From: Hyaloscypha bicolor E
Lineage: Eukaryota > Ascomycota > Leotiomycetes > Helotiales > Hyaloscyphaceae
Assembly: GCF_002865645.1 (NCBI RefSeq)
Contig: NW_020194512.1
Span: 3,141,183-3,205,182, forward strand
DNA length: 64,000 nt
Direction of reading: 5' to 3'
In this document: in pieces, positions 44,083 to 55,880 of the stretch
How the letters are laid out: the number at the start of each line of letters is the position of its first letter
Numbering within the stretch: the stretch's first letter is position 1
The notes under the pieces: generated by a model
The model's input: the letters and a program-made list of their open reading frames with translations, nothing else
The model's database searches: none
What the model was told of the DNA's origin: nothing
Position numbers and translations under genes: made by a program

Positions 44083-46168
44083 TAAAATCCGTTTAATACG
44101 CTAATAAGCGAGGATTTGGGAAGCTCAGGGGCTGCGCGGTTAAAAGTATCTCGCAATTTCTTCCCAAATTTAATCGTTATAAAATGCTTGGAAATGATTA
44201 GCGTGCTGTTTTTTCTATTATATAAAACTCTTATAGAAAGCTTTGGATATTATATTGGGGATTAGTGCGACTTTCCGCACAAGGCAATTTTGGTATTCTC
44301 GCCCGCACTCTGCAGATGGACGACTTTCAATGCCCGTCGCCTTCGTATAGATCATTGCTGACGACGTACACCGTTGTGATTAGCATCCAAATCTCAGGAT
44401 CCATCATTATGAATCAAACAAGCATCTTCGTAATCAAAGGAAGACGGAGATGAAGGTATCAGAAACAAGGTTGATTTATGAGATATCGAAGAGGGGTGGA
44501 AAAGCCTACAAGGAGATAAGCAAACACTGCCATCAATTGACCGAAAGCCCTAGAAGGGGTTTCTCACGATCCGGCCTGATGTGGGTGTGGCGTTAATAGT
44601 CGCGACGATGAGGTAGGTTGTCGTAATTGCTTCGATGAAACCCCTTTTCCTTGTTCGTTTCAGGGGATGAATCAGTTTGTTTAAGGCAGATTGATATTGG
44701 GTTCGAGAGGTAGAAAGGAGGGGGAGTGAGAGGCAAGTGAGAAAGTAGAGATCAAAGTGAGACTTGGGGTTGCATGAAATCCCTATTTGGTTTGTCGGCA
44801 GACACTCGTGAGGCTTCAGACTTCACTTGGGATTGGGAGGTTAAATGGAGACCTTGTGGATAGAGCCACGCTTGCTACCTTTCTACCAACCTGAACCTAC
44901 CTCGCTCTGACAAATAAAGAAAATACCCCATCTGGAGTTGTCCCTCTTACCCTCTTTGATACAAGCCTTGCCTCGTGTTCAGTGAGCCCGAGACTCGCGA
45001 AGGTGAATTGTGAGCAGTATGTCAAATAATTTAATTAATTATGATTATAATTATCAGCCGGTAATCAAAACAAACTAAGTCAGAACTCTCGTAATTAAAT
45101 TGTGCTTAGTTAATTGGTTAATTTAATTGTTTGGCTGATCACGTGGCTTTGTACGTGACTGTAGGAGTGGCGCAGACGTTGTGGCGTGAAAATAAAGCTT
45201 ACTCTAGCCTGATTCAAACGCCGCCTTACTATAATAAGTTTCATAGCTAGTATCCCGCCTTTATTTGCTTTACTTATCTTTATATAAGTACAGTGGTGGG
45301 GATTTCGGTTCCAAAATCACGTGACACAATCATGTGACGTCCAGAGCACACAATCCGCATGTATATTACCTATCTCTCTGAATTTTATTTATTTATTTAA
45401 CTTTCATGTGAGTTTCGCGTGATAATTAGAAATATTCCTTCTTACAGGCCGGTAATTAGATTATAACTAATTAGTTCATTAATTCAATTTAATATAATTA
45501 ATTACTTTAATTATTATTTTTGACACCCTGACTGCGAGGCCAAAAAACTGCAATCAATGAGACCAAGAGCAGCACTGACAGGAATGCAGTGCGAATGCGA
45601 TGAACGAGTAGAATGATGCCTGATGAAGTTGCGTGCAAAATTGAAGGAAAACTACCCGCACTTTGGGCTCTGCTGAGTCATCACAAGCCCTTTATCACCA
45701 GCATTTCACAAAATCTCGACGCAAACTTCTCTTCCCACCTCCGCATTCTTCCTCTACAACCAGATTGTCTGCAAGTGATGCGCGGCTTTCATCTTAAAAC
45801 ATATGCAAGGGCCCACACGAGCGACGCTCATGACCGGTTTAAGGCTAGCCTTCTCGCGACAGCGGAGCCGGCTGCAAGTGCACCGCCCCCCGTGTAATCT
45901 CCGTCCATTGTCATTGGCTGGTCGAGTGATCCACAAACCTCGTACAATCAAGGTTGAGGGGCAGAAACACGAGAACGCGAAATCCCTTCAAGTTATCTGG
46001 GTGGGTTCAAAGCTGATATTATCTTACGCGCCGGGAGACTCATGATGGAGTTGGGCTTGGACGCGTTGAACGACAAGAGATGAGTGAAGTCACTGACATT
46101 GTCGACGGGTGTTACTGTACATCGGCGCGAAGAGAATAGGGTTGTCCCTGGGCAGATGATCCTCCATC
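44083..46168. other. Intergenic, partly AT-rich
   Basis: Only short open frames are seen. At about 45018-45525, sequences starting TGTCAAA with an inner CCGGTAAT occur in inverted orientation at both ends, possibly a degraded inverted-repeat element; this is weak. The last 600 bases should include the flippase promoter. Confidence 0.35.
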
Positions 46169-49100
46169 ATGCGGGATCCCAAGAACCAACGAGATGCCTT
46201 CGGGGCTGGAGAGGAGCCGGGGGCACGGTCGGAAAAGGATTTGACTCAAATGGGGATGGGCAAAATGGTCCTCGACCGCAGTGCTGTGGACATCGAGACG
46301 GATGTACTGTCTCCTGCGACCCCAAGAACCCGGCATTCGAGTGAACGGAGAGGGCACGACAACACCTCTTTTCCAAACAATCTGTCCTGGGCTCGACGAA
46401 ATTCAAAGGTACTCGCAAATCAGATGAAGCAGTGGTACAAGAAGTATGTATGCCACATGCTTCTCAGACAGCGAGAGATTCCTCGAAGCAACGATGGACG
46501 TCACATCGACCTCGACCTATCTCGCACCACCCCACTCGTCGACGAGAGGACCGGCAAGCACTACGCCAACAATATCATCCGTTCAAGCCGTTATACCATC
46601 TGGACTTTTCTTCCACTCCAGCTCTGGTTCCAGTTCACCAAGATCGCAAATTTCTACTTCCTCATCATGGGAATCTTACAGCTGATACCTGGTTTGAGCA
46701 CGACGGGAACTTATACGACGATCTTGCCTCTGCTGTTCTTTTTGAGCTTTAGTATTGCGAGAGAAGGCTATGATGACTTTCGTCGGTATCGGTTGGATAG
46801 AGTGGAAAATAGGAGGCTTGCACGTGTGCTCCGCGGCTCCAGCTGGACGGTTGCAGGGGAGAAAACCATCCGTTCTTTTGCAAGCATTGCCGGAGAGAGC
46901 TGGAAGGAGTCGAAAAGCATCGCTCGACGAATTGGACCGAAAAATGATATTGAAGCGCCGCCCGTCACTTCAGATCCCAAATTGTATCCAGGGTCCAAGG
47001 AGTCCTCCACTGCGAGTCCTCCTCCGGAATCCGTGAATTCTGCTTGGGCCACTGTCAAATGGATCGATCTCAAAGTTGGGGATGTCATCGAGATCCAGAG
47101 GGACGAGCAACTCCCTGCAGATATTGTGCTCCTTTACTCCGATGGCCGGGATGGTATTGCATACATTGAGACCATGGCCCTGGACGGAGAAACAAACCTC
47201 AAATGTCGTCGGCCCCCGGATGAACTGGCCAAACGGTGTGGGACAGTGACGGATCTTGCACGCTGCCGTGCTAACTTTGCTGTGGAGGATCCGAACCTCG
47301 ATCTCTATGATTTCCACGGTAAAGTTTCCCTGGACGGTTCAACACTCCCTCTCACCCTCGAAAACGTCATCTTTCGGGGCAGTACCTTGAGAAATACGAA
47401 AAGAGCTGTCGGAATGATTGTCAACACCGGCGAAGAATGCAAAATCCGCATGAACGCGAACAAGAAACCACAAACGAAGGCACCTGCAATCCAATACATG
47501 ACCAATCGAGTGGTGATTCTTCTCACCATCTTCGTCATCCTGCTTTCCATCGGCTGTACAGCAGGTTACGAGATCTGGACCCCAGTCTTTGAAAATCGTG
47601 CTTGGTATTTAGATGACGCTCATCTCCCGCTCGAGGACATCTTCATTGCTTTCGCAATCGAATTCAATAACTTGATCCCGCTGGCGCTCTATGTCAGCTT
47701 GGAGATCATCAAGTTCGCTCAATTTCTGCTTCTGCAAGACATCGAAATGTATGACCCTGTCTCTGACACACCCGTGGTGTGTAATACGCAGACTATTTTT
47801 GAGAATCTTGGGCAGGTCAGCTATATTTTCTCTGACAAGACGGGGACCTTGACGGAAAATGTTATGCGGTTTCGGAAGATGGGTATAGCGGGTACTACAT
47901 GGCAACATAAGGACCGCAAAGAGGCTACGAGTCGTGGAAATGAATCGGCCGGGAATACTCAACCACGCATTGAGATTGACGAGCCTTCTCCCCAGGACCA
48001 GGAGCTCTACACGGATGGCCTCTTGCAGTACATGCAGTTGCACCCATCTGCACCCTTCACCGCGAAAGCTCAGATCTTCTTCCTCGCGCTGGCGCTCTGC
48101 CATACCTGCTTTCCCGAAACCCAAGCCAACGGAGATATTGCATTCCAAGCAACATCACCAGACGAAACTGCTCTTGTGGGAGCAGCCCAAGACCTAGGCT
48201 ATCTTCTCGTTGACAGGTCCACCCACTCTGCAACCCTGGTAACCCAACTTTCCGGTACAGACTCAGAAATTCGCGAGAAGTATGAGATCTTAGATGTCAT
48301 AGAATTCAGCAGCAAACGCAAACGAATGTCAGTTATTGTTAGATTTGCAGATGGAAGGATATGTCTGCTCTGCAAAGGTGCAGACTCAGTTGTCTTACCG
48401 AGGCTGCAAGTGGATGAGAAAAGAGCGAGGGATGCTTCTCCTTCTGAGCGGAGGAAACGGAAATCTATTGATGAAAGGAGGGTTGCGAGGATGAGGAGAA
48501 GCATGCAAGAGGATTCAATGAACAGTCTAGAGAGGCTCAGCATTGGTATGGGCCGACCTGAGTTGAGCAGATTGAGCAGTGACCTTGGTTTTCGATTGTC
48601 CGTCGGCTTTGAAAGAGCTCACGAGACCTTGCACACCGCTAGAGGATACTGGCGAGAAAAGTCTGCCCCTTCTTCCGATCCCGCACTCGCTGTGCGGCGT
48701 GTGGTAGAGGAGGCTCAATCACTAGACGACGCAGCTATACTAGAGCGGTGTCGCCAACAAATTGACGACTTCGCATGCGAAGGCCTTCGGACACTGGTAT
48801 ATGGCTATCGTCTTCTCGGCGAAGCAGAATACGCTTCCTGGCACAAGACCTACCACGAAGCCACTACCAGCCTCACCAATAGACAAGAAGGGATCGAGGC
48901 AGCTGGTGAACTCATCGAACAGAACCTGGACCTTGCTGGAGCAACTGCCATCGAAGACAAGCTTCAAAAAGGCGTTCCGGAGACAATCGACAAGTTACAA
49001 AGAGCCAACATCAAGATCTGGATGCTGACAGGGGATAAGCGCGAAACAGCCATCAACATCGCGCACTCAGCGCGAATCTGCAAACCCTACTCCCAAGTCG

Positions 49101-50357
49101 TGATCCTCGATCAAACCTCCGGAGACGTGGAGCAGAAGCTAACATCCACCCTTCTCGAAGTCAGCACCTCCAACCACACCGTCGTCGTCATCGACGGCCA
49201 AACCCTCGTCTCCATCGAGAAGAACGAAATCCTAGCTTCGATATTCTATGAGCTTCTATTGGTAGTTGGCGCCGTGATCTGCTGCCGCGCCTCCCCCGCG
49301 CAAAAAGCGTCCATCGTCAAGAACATCCGGCGCCAGCTCCCAAAGTCCATCACGCTCGCCATCGGCGACGGCGGGAACGACATCGCCATGATCCAAGAAG
49401 CGCATGTGGGCGTTGGTATCTCCGGGAAAGAAGGTCTTCAAGCCGCTCGTGTAGCAGACTATTCCATTGCTCAATTCCGCTTCCTCCAGCGACTGCTCTT
49501 AGTGCATGGACATTGGAACTACGTCCGCACCGCAAAGTACATCCTGTTGACATTCTGGAAAGAAATGCTGTTCTACTCGGTGCAGATAATGTATCAGCGG
49601 TGGAACGGATATACGGGGACGAGTCTGTATGAGAGTGACAGCTTGACGGTGTGGAATACGCTGTTTACGAGCTTGCCAGTTATGCTGCCGGGGATCTTTG
49701 AGCAGGATTTGAGCGCCGAGACGTTATTGGCTGTGCCGGAGTTGTACGGGTACGGACAGGAGAGTAGGGGGTTTGATATGTGGAAGTATACGTGGTGGAT
49801 GCTGATGGCTGCGTTTGAGAGCCAGGTTATTTGGTGGATGACTTACTTCCTCTTCGGCGTCGTGCCTATCACGGATGACCAGAGTCTCTTCGCGATTGGG
49901 AATTTGGCGTTCTCGGTTTGCGTGGTGTTTATCAACGTCAAGCTATTGTAAGTTTCCCTTTCCCTTCTTCCTTTGCTCTGGAGTATAGAAGCTTAACGTC
50001 TGGCCCAGGATTCTCCAATTCCACCACAAAACATGGATTCCACTCTTCGGCGCCGCACTGACGATCTCGGGCTGGTGGGCTTGGAACTTCTTCCTCTCCG
50101 CAATCTACTATAAAAATCCTGGTCCGTACACCGTATACCACGCTTTCACCTCCCAATTTGGCAAGAACCCGACGTGGTGGGCGGTGTTTGTTCTGATTTG
50201 TCTGGTGATGTTCTTCTGCGAGGTGGTGGTCGAGGTCTTGGGTAGGTGGTGGGGAAAGGATCTGGTGACTGTCTGGCAGGAGTTGGAACAGGATAAGGCG
50301 GTCAGGAAGAGGCTGAAGGAGGAGGGTGGTGAAGGAGGTTATGGTCTGATGAATTGA
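46169..50357 (+). CDS. P4-type ATPase, phospholipid flippase (Dnf3-like)
   Basis: Two exons (46169-49947 and 50009-50357; 61-nt intron GTAAGT to CCAG) encode 1375 residues. P4-ATPases move phospholipids from the outer or lumenal leaflet to the cytosolic one at Golgi, endosome or plasma membrane. Motifs in order are a first helix pair (FTKIANFYFLIMGILQLIPG), ALDGETNLK (the P4 form of the actuator loop), IPLALYVSLE, phosphorylated D556 in FSDKTGTLTENVMRF, KGADSV, DETALVG, MLTGDKRETAINIAHSA and GDGGNDIAMIQ. Exon 2 adds the last two membrane helices and an acidic-basic tail. The N-terminal pattern TTGTYTTILPL with REGYDDFRRYRLDR resembles the Dnf3 branch, which is less certain than the P4 call. 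A charged insert of about 60 residues, rich in Arg and Ser, sits in the nucleotide-binding domain. Confidence 0.92.
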
Positions 50358-50876
50358 TGCTTGGATGTCGAAGGGAGCTCTCTTTCTTTTCCGACAATGA
50401 TTTGACGTTTGATACCCTGATGTTTATTGACTTATGATGAGCTTGCTGAATAGAGTTTAGAGATAGATAGACAGACAATACTGTACAGAATTAATCAATA
50501 AATGAAGCTTCTATATTCGAACTTAGAGGATATCAAGATCTGCTTCGCCGGAGAAGCACGACCCGGCCGCCTTTTTTCTCGGACAACCTGCGAATAATCC
50601 GAACCAGACCTTAGGCGCAACCAGTCTGACTTCGGTAAGCTGAGTATTAAGGAACGACTAATGTATTAGAATTCGGTCATTCTTTTCTAAAGGAGAGAGT
50701 TTACCTCAAGACTAACATCAGCTAACATCACCTGACCCACGCCTTTCAGTCAACAACGATTAGTAATCAGCCATTCTTTACTTCCCGCTCCCAATGCATT
50801 TTCAAACCTGAACAGTACTTCATCTCTACTTTCACATCGCTTTCAGCCTTGCTCTGTCTGAGTACATTAACCTGAA

Positions 50877-52201
50877 ATGAAGTTCTCACAGCCCCCACAC
50901 ATCGTCCGCCTCGACGGCATCCACACCCCCTCCCCAACCTTCTCTCCCTCCTTCACACACACATACACCGAATACCCGTCCACGCCCTTCGACACAGCCA
51001 CCATCGTCGAGAGAATAAAAGATGCAGACGTAGTAATCACGACCCGGATTCCAATCACAGAAGAAACACTGGAGCAATGTCCGCGGTTGAAGCATGTTGC
51101 TGTTCTGGCCATCGGTTCGTCTTTCTCTCTCCCTTGCCCCGCAGTTCCGGCCCCCAACTCTTCCCCGCCCTCCCCCCCTTTATCCACTCTCATCAAGATA
51201 CTTCAGAATGGGATGCGAGAGCTGATGAAACAAGGATCCGATCACATCGACCTCCCGGCCTGTGCGCGCCGGAACATCCTGGTCACAAACGTCCCCGCCG
51301 CCTCCATCGAGTCGGTCGCCGAGCACGCACTTGCTCTCTTCTTCGCACTGAGACGGAATGTGGTGGGTATGCATCAGCTTACCGTCGGCACCGATGAGTG
51401 GGTTAAGAAGTGGAGCTTGAAGAATGACTTTGGTGGATGTCCGGGAACGTGTCGCGAGGAGGTAGTCGGGATTTTGGGGCGTGGGGAGTTAGGTTCGTTC
51501 TTCCTTTCATTGATCTCATCCCATATTTTTCTTTCCTTCAGACCCTGCTTCTCCCTTTCTTTGCCTTTCGGAGAACAGGAAAGGACAGGGGAAAGTCAAG
51601 TGACATTCACGTGACACGGCTTCAGCAACCCAACTGACGAATGTGACCAGGAACCCGCGTAGCAACCCTCTGCCGCGCCCTAGGAATGACCGTCCACTTT
51701 GCTGACCGGAAAGAGACTCCTTCTTCCTCCGTTCGTCCTGGCAAAGTTCCTTTCCACCAAATCCTCGCACAATCCACCACTCTCTTCCTCACCCTGCCCC
51801 TCACCCCAAACACCACAAACCTCCTCTCCACCCCGGAATTCTCACTCATGCGTCCGGACGCTCTGCTTATCAACGTCGCGCGTGGAGGAATCGTAGACGA
51901 AGAAGCGTTGATTAGGGCGTTAGAAGAAGGGAAGATAGGTGGTGCGGCAAGCGATGTGTTTTTTGAGGAACCGGCGGGGGTAGGAAATAGTGTGCTGGTT
52001 AAGAAGGGGAGAGAATGGGGTGAGGGCGTGAGGAATAGAGAAGGGGGAGAGAAGGGAGAGGAGGGGAGGTTGAATGGCAGGTTAGTGTTGAGTCCGCATA
52101 TTGCATGGTGGGCAAGGAGTTCGATTGAGAAGTTGAGGGGGACCGTGGCGGGGAATATTGAGGCTTGGATGCAGGGGGAACCGAAAAATATCGTTGTTTA
52201 G
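50877..52201 (+). CDS. D-2-hydroxyacid dehydrogenase
   Basis: Three exons (50877-51114, 51235-51492 and 51651-52201) give exactly 349 codons. The 120-nt first intron is a multiple of three. The 158-nt second intron falls between ILGRGELG and TRVATLCRALGM, inside the Rossmann NAD(P)-binding loop GxGxxG. The catalytic arginine is in INVARGGIVDEEAL, the glutamate of the triad lies in the following FEEPAG region, and the histidine is in LSPHIAWWARSS. Enzymes of this family reduce 2-keto acids such as hydroxypyruvate or glyoxylate; this sequence does not fix the substrate. Length is normal for the family. The gene ends tail-to-tail, about 190 bases from the IF-2 gene. Confidence 0.88.
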
Positions 52202-52388
52202 GAAGTCAATTAAATGGTGGAGAGGAAAGGAGCATCGGAGCGGAATCTATAGACACTATCGCAAGATTAAGACTCGAATCTAAACATCTCATCTGAATCC
52301 TTCTAATACAACCGTATGCCTCTTCCGTGTCGTCTGTTCGCTGGGACAAAAAATCTATACTGTACGTGCAGCCTCTTACACTATGAAA

Positions 52389-55300
52389 TTACAAGTATCT
52401 CTTCTCCGACTTCTCTTCATAAGATTGAATTTGATCACCAACATGGAAATCAAACCAGTCTTCGAAGCCCATCCCGCACTCACTTCCCTTCTTCATCTCC
52501 TGTACATCTTTCTTGACGTTCTTCAGCGAAGCCAGGGAGCCTATACTCTCATTAGTATGGAATTTCTCAATATTTGGAAGATTAAGGAGAAGCATACCAT
52601 CAAACACCTTCTCTCCACCCCTCAACACCCTGACCCTAGATGTCTTCGCAATGCTCCCATTCCTCACTTTACAACCTGCGATATTCTTATGCTGTCGTCC
52701 CTTGACATTAATCGAGAAGATCTGAGAAATTTCTGCTTCACCTAACACGCGTTGCGTGATCAGGGGTGGGAGATGCTTGCTTAATTCCGCCTTGACATCA
52801 TCGACTAATCGGTAGATGATATTGTGATCAATGATCTTGACCTTGGCTTCTTCAGCAAGACGCGAGATATTGGGTTCGACTGCAGTGTTGAAATTGACCA
52901 GATGCCCCTGTGCAGCAGCTGCGTGTTCGATATCGAATTCGGAGAGTTGGCCAACACCGGCACGGAGGATGTGCGGTTGAACTTCTTTGCTGCCCAGTGC
53001 GGAGATGGAGTCGATGACTGCTTCCACAGAACCACTGACGTCCCCTTTGATGATGAAGAAGACTTCTTTTGGACCGCTGGATTTGATACCTTTGGTATAT
53101 TTAAGATCTGGAGCAACTTCGAGTCCTTCTTCTTCTAACTTCTTGGCTTCGGCGGCAGCAAGAGCTTCGGACTTTTCACGTTCTCGCTTCTCTTGCTCGG
53201 CTTTGCGGTTCTCGTTAATGGCCTCCATGTCTTCGGCCATCTTGTCTCGCTCTTCCTTTTCAAGTCGATACTGGACGACACTCTTTGCTTTGCTTTCGTC
53301 CGGTGCTTCAAGGACTTCGTCACCTGCAAGCGGCTGCTCTCGCCAACCGTCGATCTCAACAGGTGTTCCTGGCCCAGCTTCGTGGATCTCGACACCTGCT
53401 TCGTTTCGCAGACAACGGATCCTGGCCCAGGTTTTACCCGCAACGACGAAATCTCCAGGACGCATGGTGCCTCGCCTAACGAGTACGGTTGCCACTTTGC
53501 CCATCGACTTGATGCTTGCTTCGAGAACCCAGCCTTCGGCCTGACCATCTGTTTCCGCACGCATATCGAGAATCTCGGATAGAGTCACGGCAGCTTCTTC
53601 CAATTCTTCCATGCCTTGACCAGTCTTACCACTGACACATATAGCTTGAACATCACCGCCAAAGTCTTCGACATCAACTCCATGTCGAGCAAGATCTTGC
53701 TTGACACGATCAACATTGGCCTCTTCCTTGTCAACTTTGTTGATAGCAACAATGATCGGGACCTTGGCAGCTTTGGCGTGGTTGATCGCCTCAATTGTTT
53801 GAGGCTTGACACTGTCATCTGCCGCAACAACTAAAATGACGATATCTGTCACATTGGCACCTCGTTGACGCATACTCAAGAAAGCTGCGTGCCCGGGAGT
53901 GTCGAGGAAAGTGATAATTTTGCCAGATGGCATGGGAACAGAGAAAGCTCCAATGTGTTGAGTAATGCCACCATGTTCAGATGCAGCGACCGAGGATTTC
54001 CGTAGCCAATCGAGAAGTGTAGTCTTTCCGTGATCAACGTGTCCCATGATTGTGACAACAGGAGGTCTCTGAGGTAAAATGGATGGATCTGCGGGTGGAT
54101 CTCTCGCCCTGAGATCCTCAGACTCAGACCGATCGATTATCGGCTCAAAATTGTATTCCATAGCGATGAGCCCAGCGTTCTCCGCATTCAAAATGTGATC
54201 GTGACCGGTTTCCTCAAATCCGAGCTCTTCCATCTTGCAGATAAAATCCTCGAGTCTAACTTTCAGCGCAACAGCCAAATTCGAAACACTGATATATTCG
54301 GGTAACAGCATCGGAGTGGGTGCAGACTTTTTCTTTGCCGCCTTCTCCCTCTTTCGCTGTCTCTTGGCCTCAGCACGTGCTTCAGCCTCTTCCAGAGCTG
54401 CTTCGTCCTCTTCGTTCTGGACGAATCTTTCTCTTCTCCGAGCTTTGTCTTTAGCTTTACCCCTCGGTGCCGGCTCGTAGCTTTGATGATCGGAATATCT
54501 TGTATGTGCTTTCTTTTCCTTTCTTTCCCGAGCTGGCCTATATTCCTCCTCGGGCGTGAAAATAGGAGTTTTGGCAGGACCTGCCGCAGCCTCATCAGGC
54601 TGCTCTGCAGGGGCAGGTGCCAAGGGTGAAAATCTCACGGGCGTCCTATCATCCTCAGCAGGCTTCGACACCGGAGCAAACCCAGGCTTCTCAGCAGGGC
54701 TCGAAGGACGATTAAATGCAGGGTTCCGGTCTCCAAATGTATTCCGCTCCCTAGGTGTCCAACTCCCGCGCATACCAAATTCGTTGTCCTCCACTCGTGA
54801 ACCAGCGGCTCGCCTTTCACCATAGATAGCCGTTCCTGCATTATTCTCGAGTATTGACCTCCTGCCCAAAGGTGTATAGGCTCCTAACCTTGCCTGTTCC
54901 TCTCTCCGTGCCCGGCCAACCTCGAATCCATTTTCGGGTGGTCTTCCTTCTTCGACTGGTTCTTGGTCCGTCTTTCTTGGCAACATGCCCCAAGGAGAGG
55001 AATTTGCCTTATTCGAATTTAATATCCAATTCAATTCGTTGAAGTCATCCCCAAGAATGTGCTTTGGAGGAACTTTTCTTATTTTCGGTCCGGCTTGAAT
55101 TGACCCAGTTTGACCATACGCCTTAGCTTTCTCGTGGGCTGCCATGGCTTGCTTCCTTTCAGCTGAACCCTTCGGCACAGGTCTACCAGCACGTGTAGCT
55201 TCCGCTCCAAGCCCACGAATCCTGTCCCCTAACGGTCTTTGGCCTGCCTTTAAATTCCTCTCGATAATCATCTCCCGTGCTTTCCGTTCGTGCGGCAAAA

Positions 55301-55658
55301 GTTCGTCAACTATCCGTGGATGGCCGGACTGTGCTGATACGGCAGGAGTTCCATTTGGACCAGTATTTGGTTTTCCCCAGTCCCCGAAAGATCCTAGTGG
55401 TGCAGTTCCAGGGCCAAAGGGACGACCCCAAGTGGCAGTTGGACCTAACCCATTACCTCCCACAGGTGCTGGACGGCCCCAACTAGGGGCCGAAGCCGTA
55501 TTATTATCCGCTTCTCTAACAGCAGCAGCTTCCGCAGGCGGCTTCTTAACAGGGCGGGAGGATTGGAGGAACCGTCTTTGGGCATGTGAAGGTTTTCGAG
55601 CTTGGCCCGACCTGTGAGCACAAAAGGCGCACAGGGATGGACTCGAGGATTCCTGCAT
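52389..55658 (-). CDS. IFM1: Mitochondrial translation initiation factor IF-2
   Basis: A single-exon gene of 1089 residues. IF-2 is the GTPase that places initiator tRNA on the small ribosomal subunit, here in the mitochondrion. The GTPase core begins with VVTIMGHVDHGKTTLLDWL (G1, about residue 539), then GGITQHIGAF (G2), DTPGHAAF (G3), NKVD (G4) and VSGKTGQG (G5). It is followed by the IF-2 beta-barrel domains and a C-terminal segment ending FEDWFDFHVGDQIQSYE. The N-terminal ~450 residues are low-complexity and charged (a KKKSAPTP stretch leads into LPEYISVSNLAVALKV, the IF2 N-terminal domain), longer than in bacteria but usual in fungi. The first residues are Arg- and Ser-rich, as in a mitochondrial targeting peptide. 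The symbol is that of the yeast orthologue. Confidence 0.92.
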   Translation of the reverse strand: MQESSSPSLCAFCAHRSGQARKPSHAQRRFLQSSRPVKKPPAEAAAVREADNNTASAPSWGRPAPVGGNGLGPTATWGRPFGPGTAPLGSFGDWGKPNTGPNGTPAVSAQSGHPRIVDELLPHERKAREMIIERNLKAGQRPLGDRIRGLGAEATRAGRPVPKGSAERKQAMAAHEKAKAYGQTGSIQAGPKIRKVPPKHILGDDFNELNWILNSNKANSSPWGMLPRKTDQEPVEEGRPPENGFEVGRARREEQARLGAYTPLGRRSILENNAGTAIYGERRAAGSRVEDNEFGMRGSWTPRERNTFGDRNPAFNRPSSPAEKPGFAPVSKPAEDDRTPVRFSPLAPAPAEQPDEAAAGPAKTPIFTPEEEYRPARERKEKKAHTRYSDHQSYEPAPRGKAKDKARRRERFVQNEEDEAALEEAEARAEAKRQRKREKAAKKKSAPTPMLLPEYISVSNLAVALKVRLEDFICKMEELGFEETGHDHILNAENAGLIAMEYNFEPIIDRSESEDLRARDPPADPSILPQRPPVVTIMGHVDHGKTTLLDWLRKSSVAASEHGGITQHIGAFSVPMPSGKIITFLDTPGHAAFLSMRQRGANVTDIVILVVAADDSVKPQTIEAINHAKAAKVPIIVAINKVDKEEANVDRVKQDLARHGVDVEDFGGDVQAICVSGKTGQGMEELEEAAVTLSEILDMRAETDGQAEGWVLEASIKSMGKVATVLVRRGTMRPGDFVVAGKTWARIRCLRNEAGVEIHEAGPGTPVEIDGWREQPLAGDEVLEAPDESKAKSVVQYRLEKEERDKMAEDMEAINENRKAEQEKREREKSEALAAAEAKKLEEEGLEVAPDLKYTKGIKSSGPKEVFFIIKGDVSGSVEAVIDSISALGSKEVQPHILRAGVGQLSEFDIEHAAAAQGHLVNFNTAVEPNISRLAEEAKVKIIDHNIIYRLVDDVKAELSKHLPPLITQRVLGEAEISQIFSINVKGRQHKNIAGCKVRNGSIAKTSRVRVLRGGEKVFDGMLLLNLPNIEKFHTNESIGSLASLKNVKKDVQEMKKGSECGMGFEDWFDFHVGDQIQSYEEKSEKRYL

Positions 55659-55880
55659 ACGATCAGCTTGCGTCGCATAAGTGCTTCAAAAGACTGTGTA
55701 CCTTCAGTAGACTGCGACCTCGCATAGTTGATTCAATTGATGGTGAATGGAAAGCTCATGATCTGAGATTTCCAAAATTTTGAATGATATCTACGGAAGC
55801 CGAGATTTCACAATGCGCAGGAGCGAACTACACGATAGACGCTCAACCTCCACCGACATTACATCAACAAGGAGAGCAAA
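55659..55880. promoter_or_regulatory. Divergent promoter between IF-2 and conserved membrane protein
   Basis: Only 222 bases separate the two divergent start codons, so the promoters must overlap or be shared. No defined factor site is recognisable. Confidence 0.45.

Noticed and set aside
45613..46045. Overlapping open frames upstream of the flippase as a separate gene.
   Set aside because: They have no domain, conserved pattern or splice sites, and lie where a promoter and 5' leader are expected.
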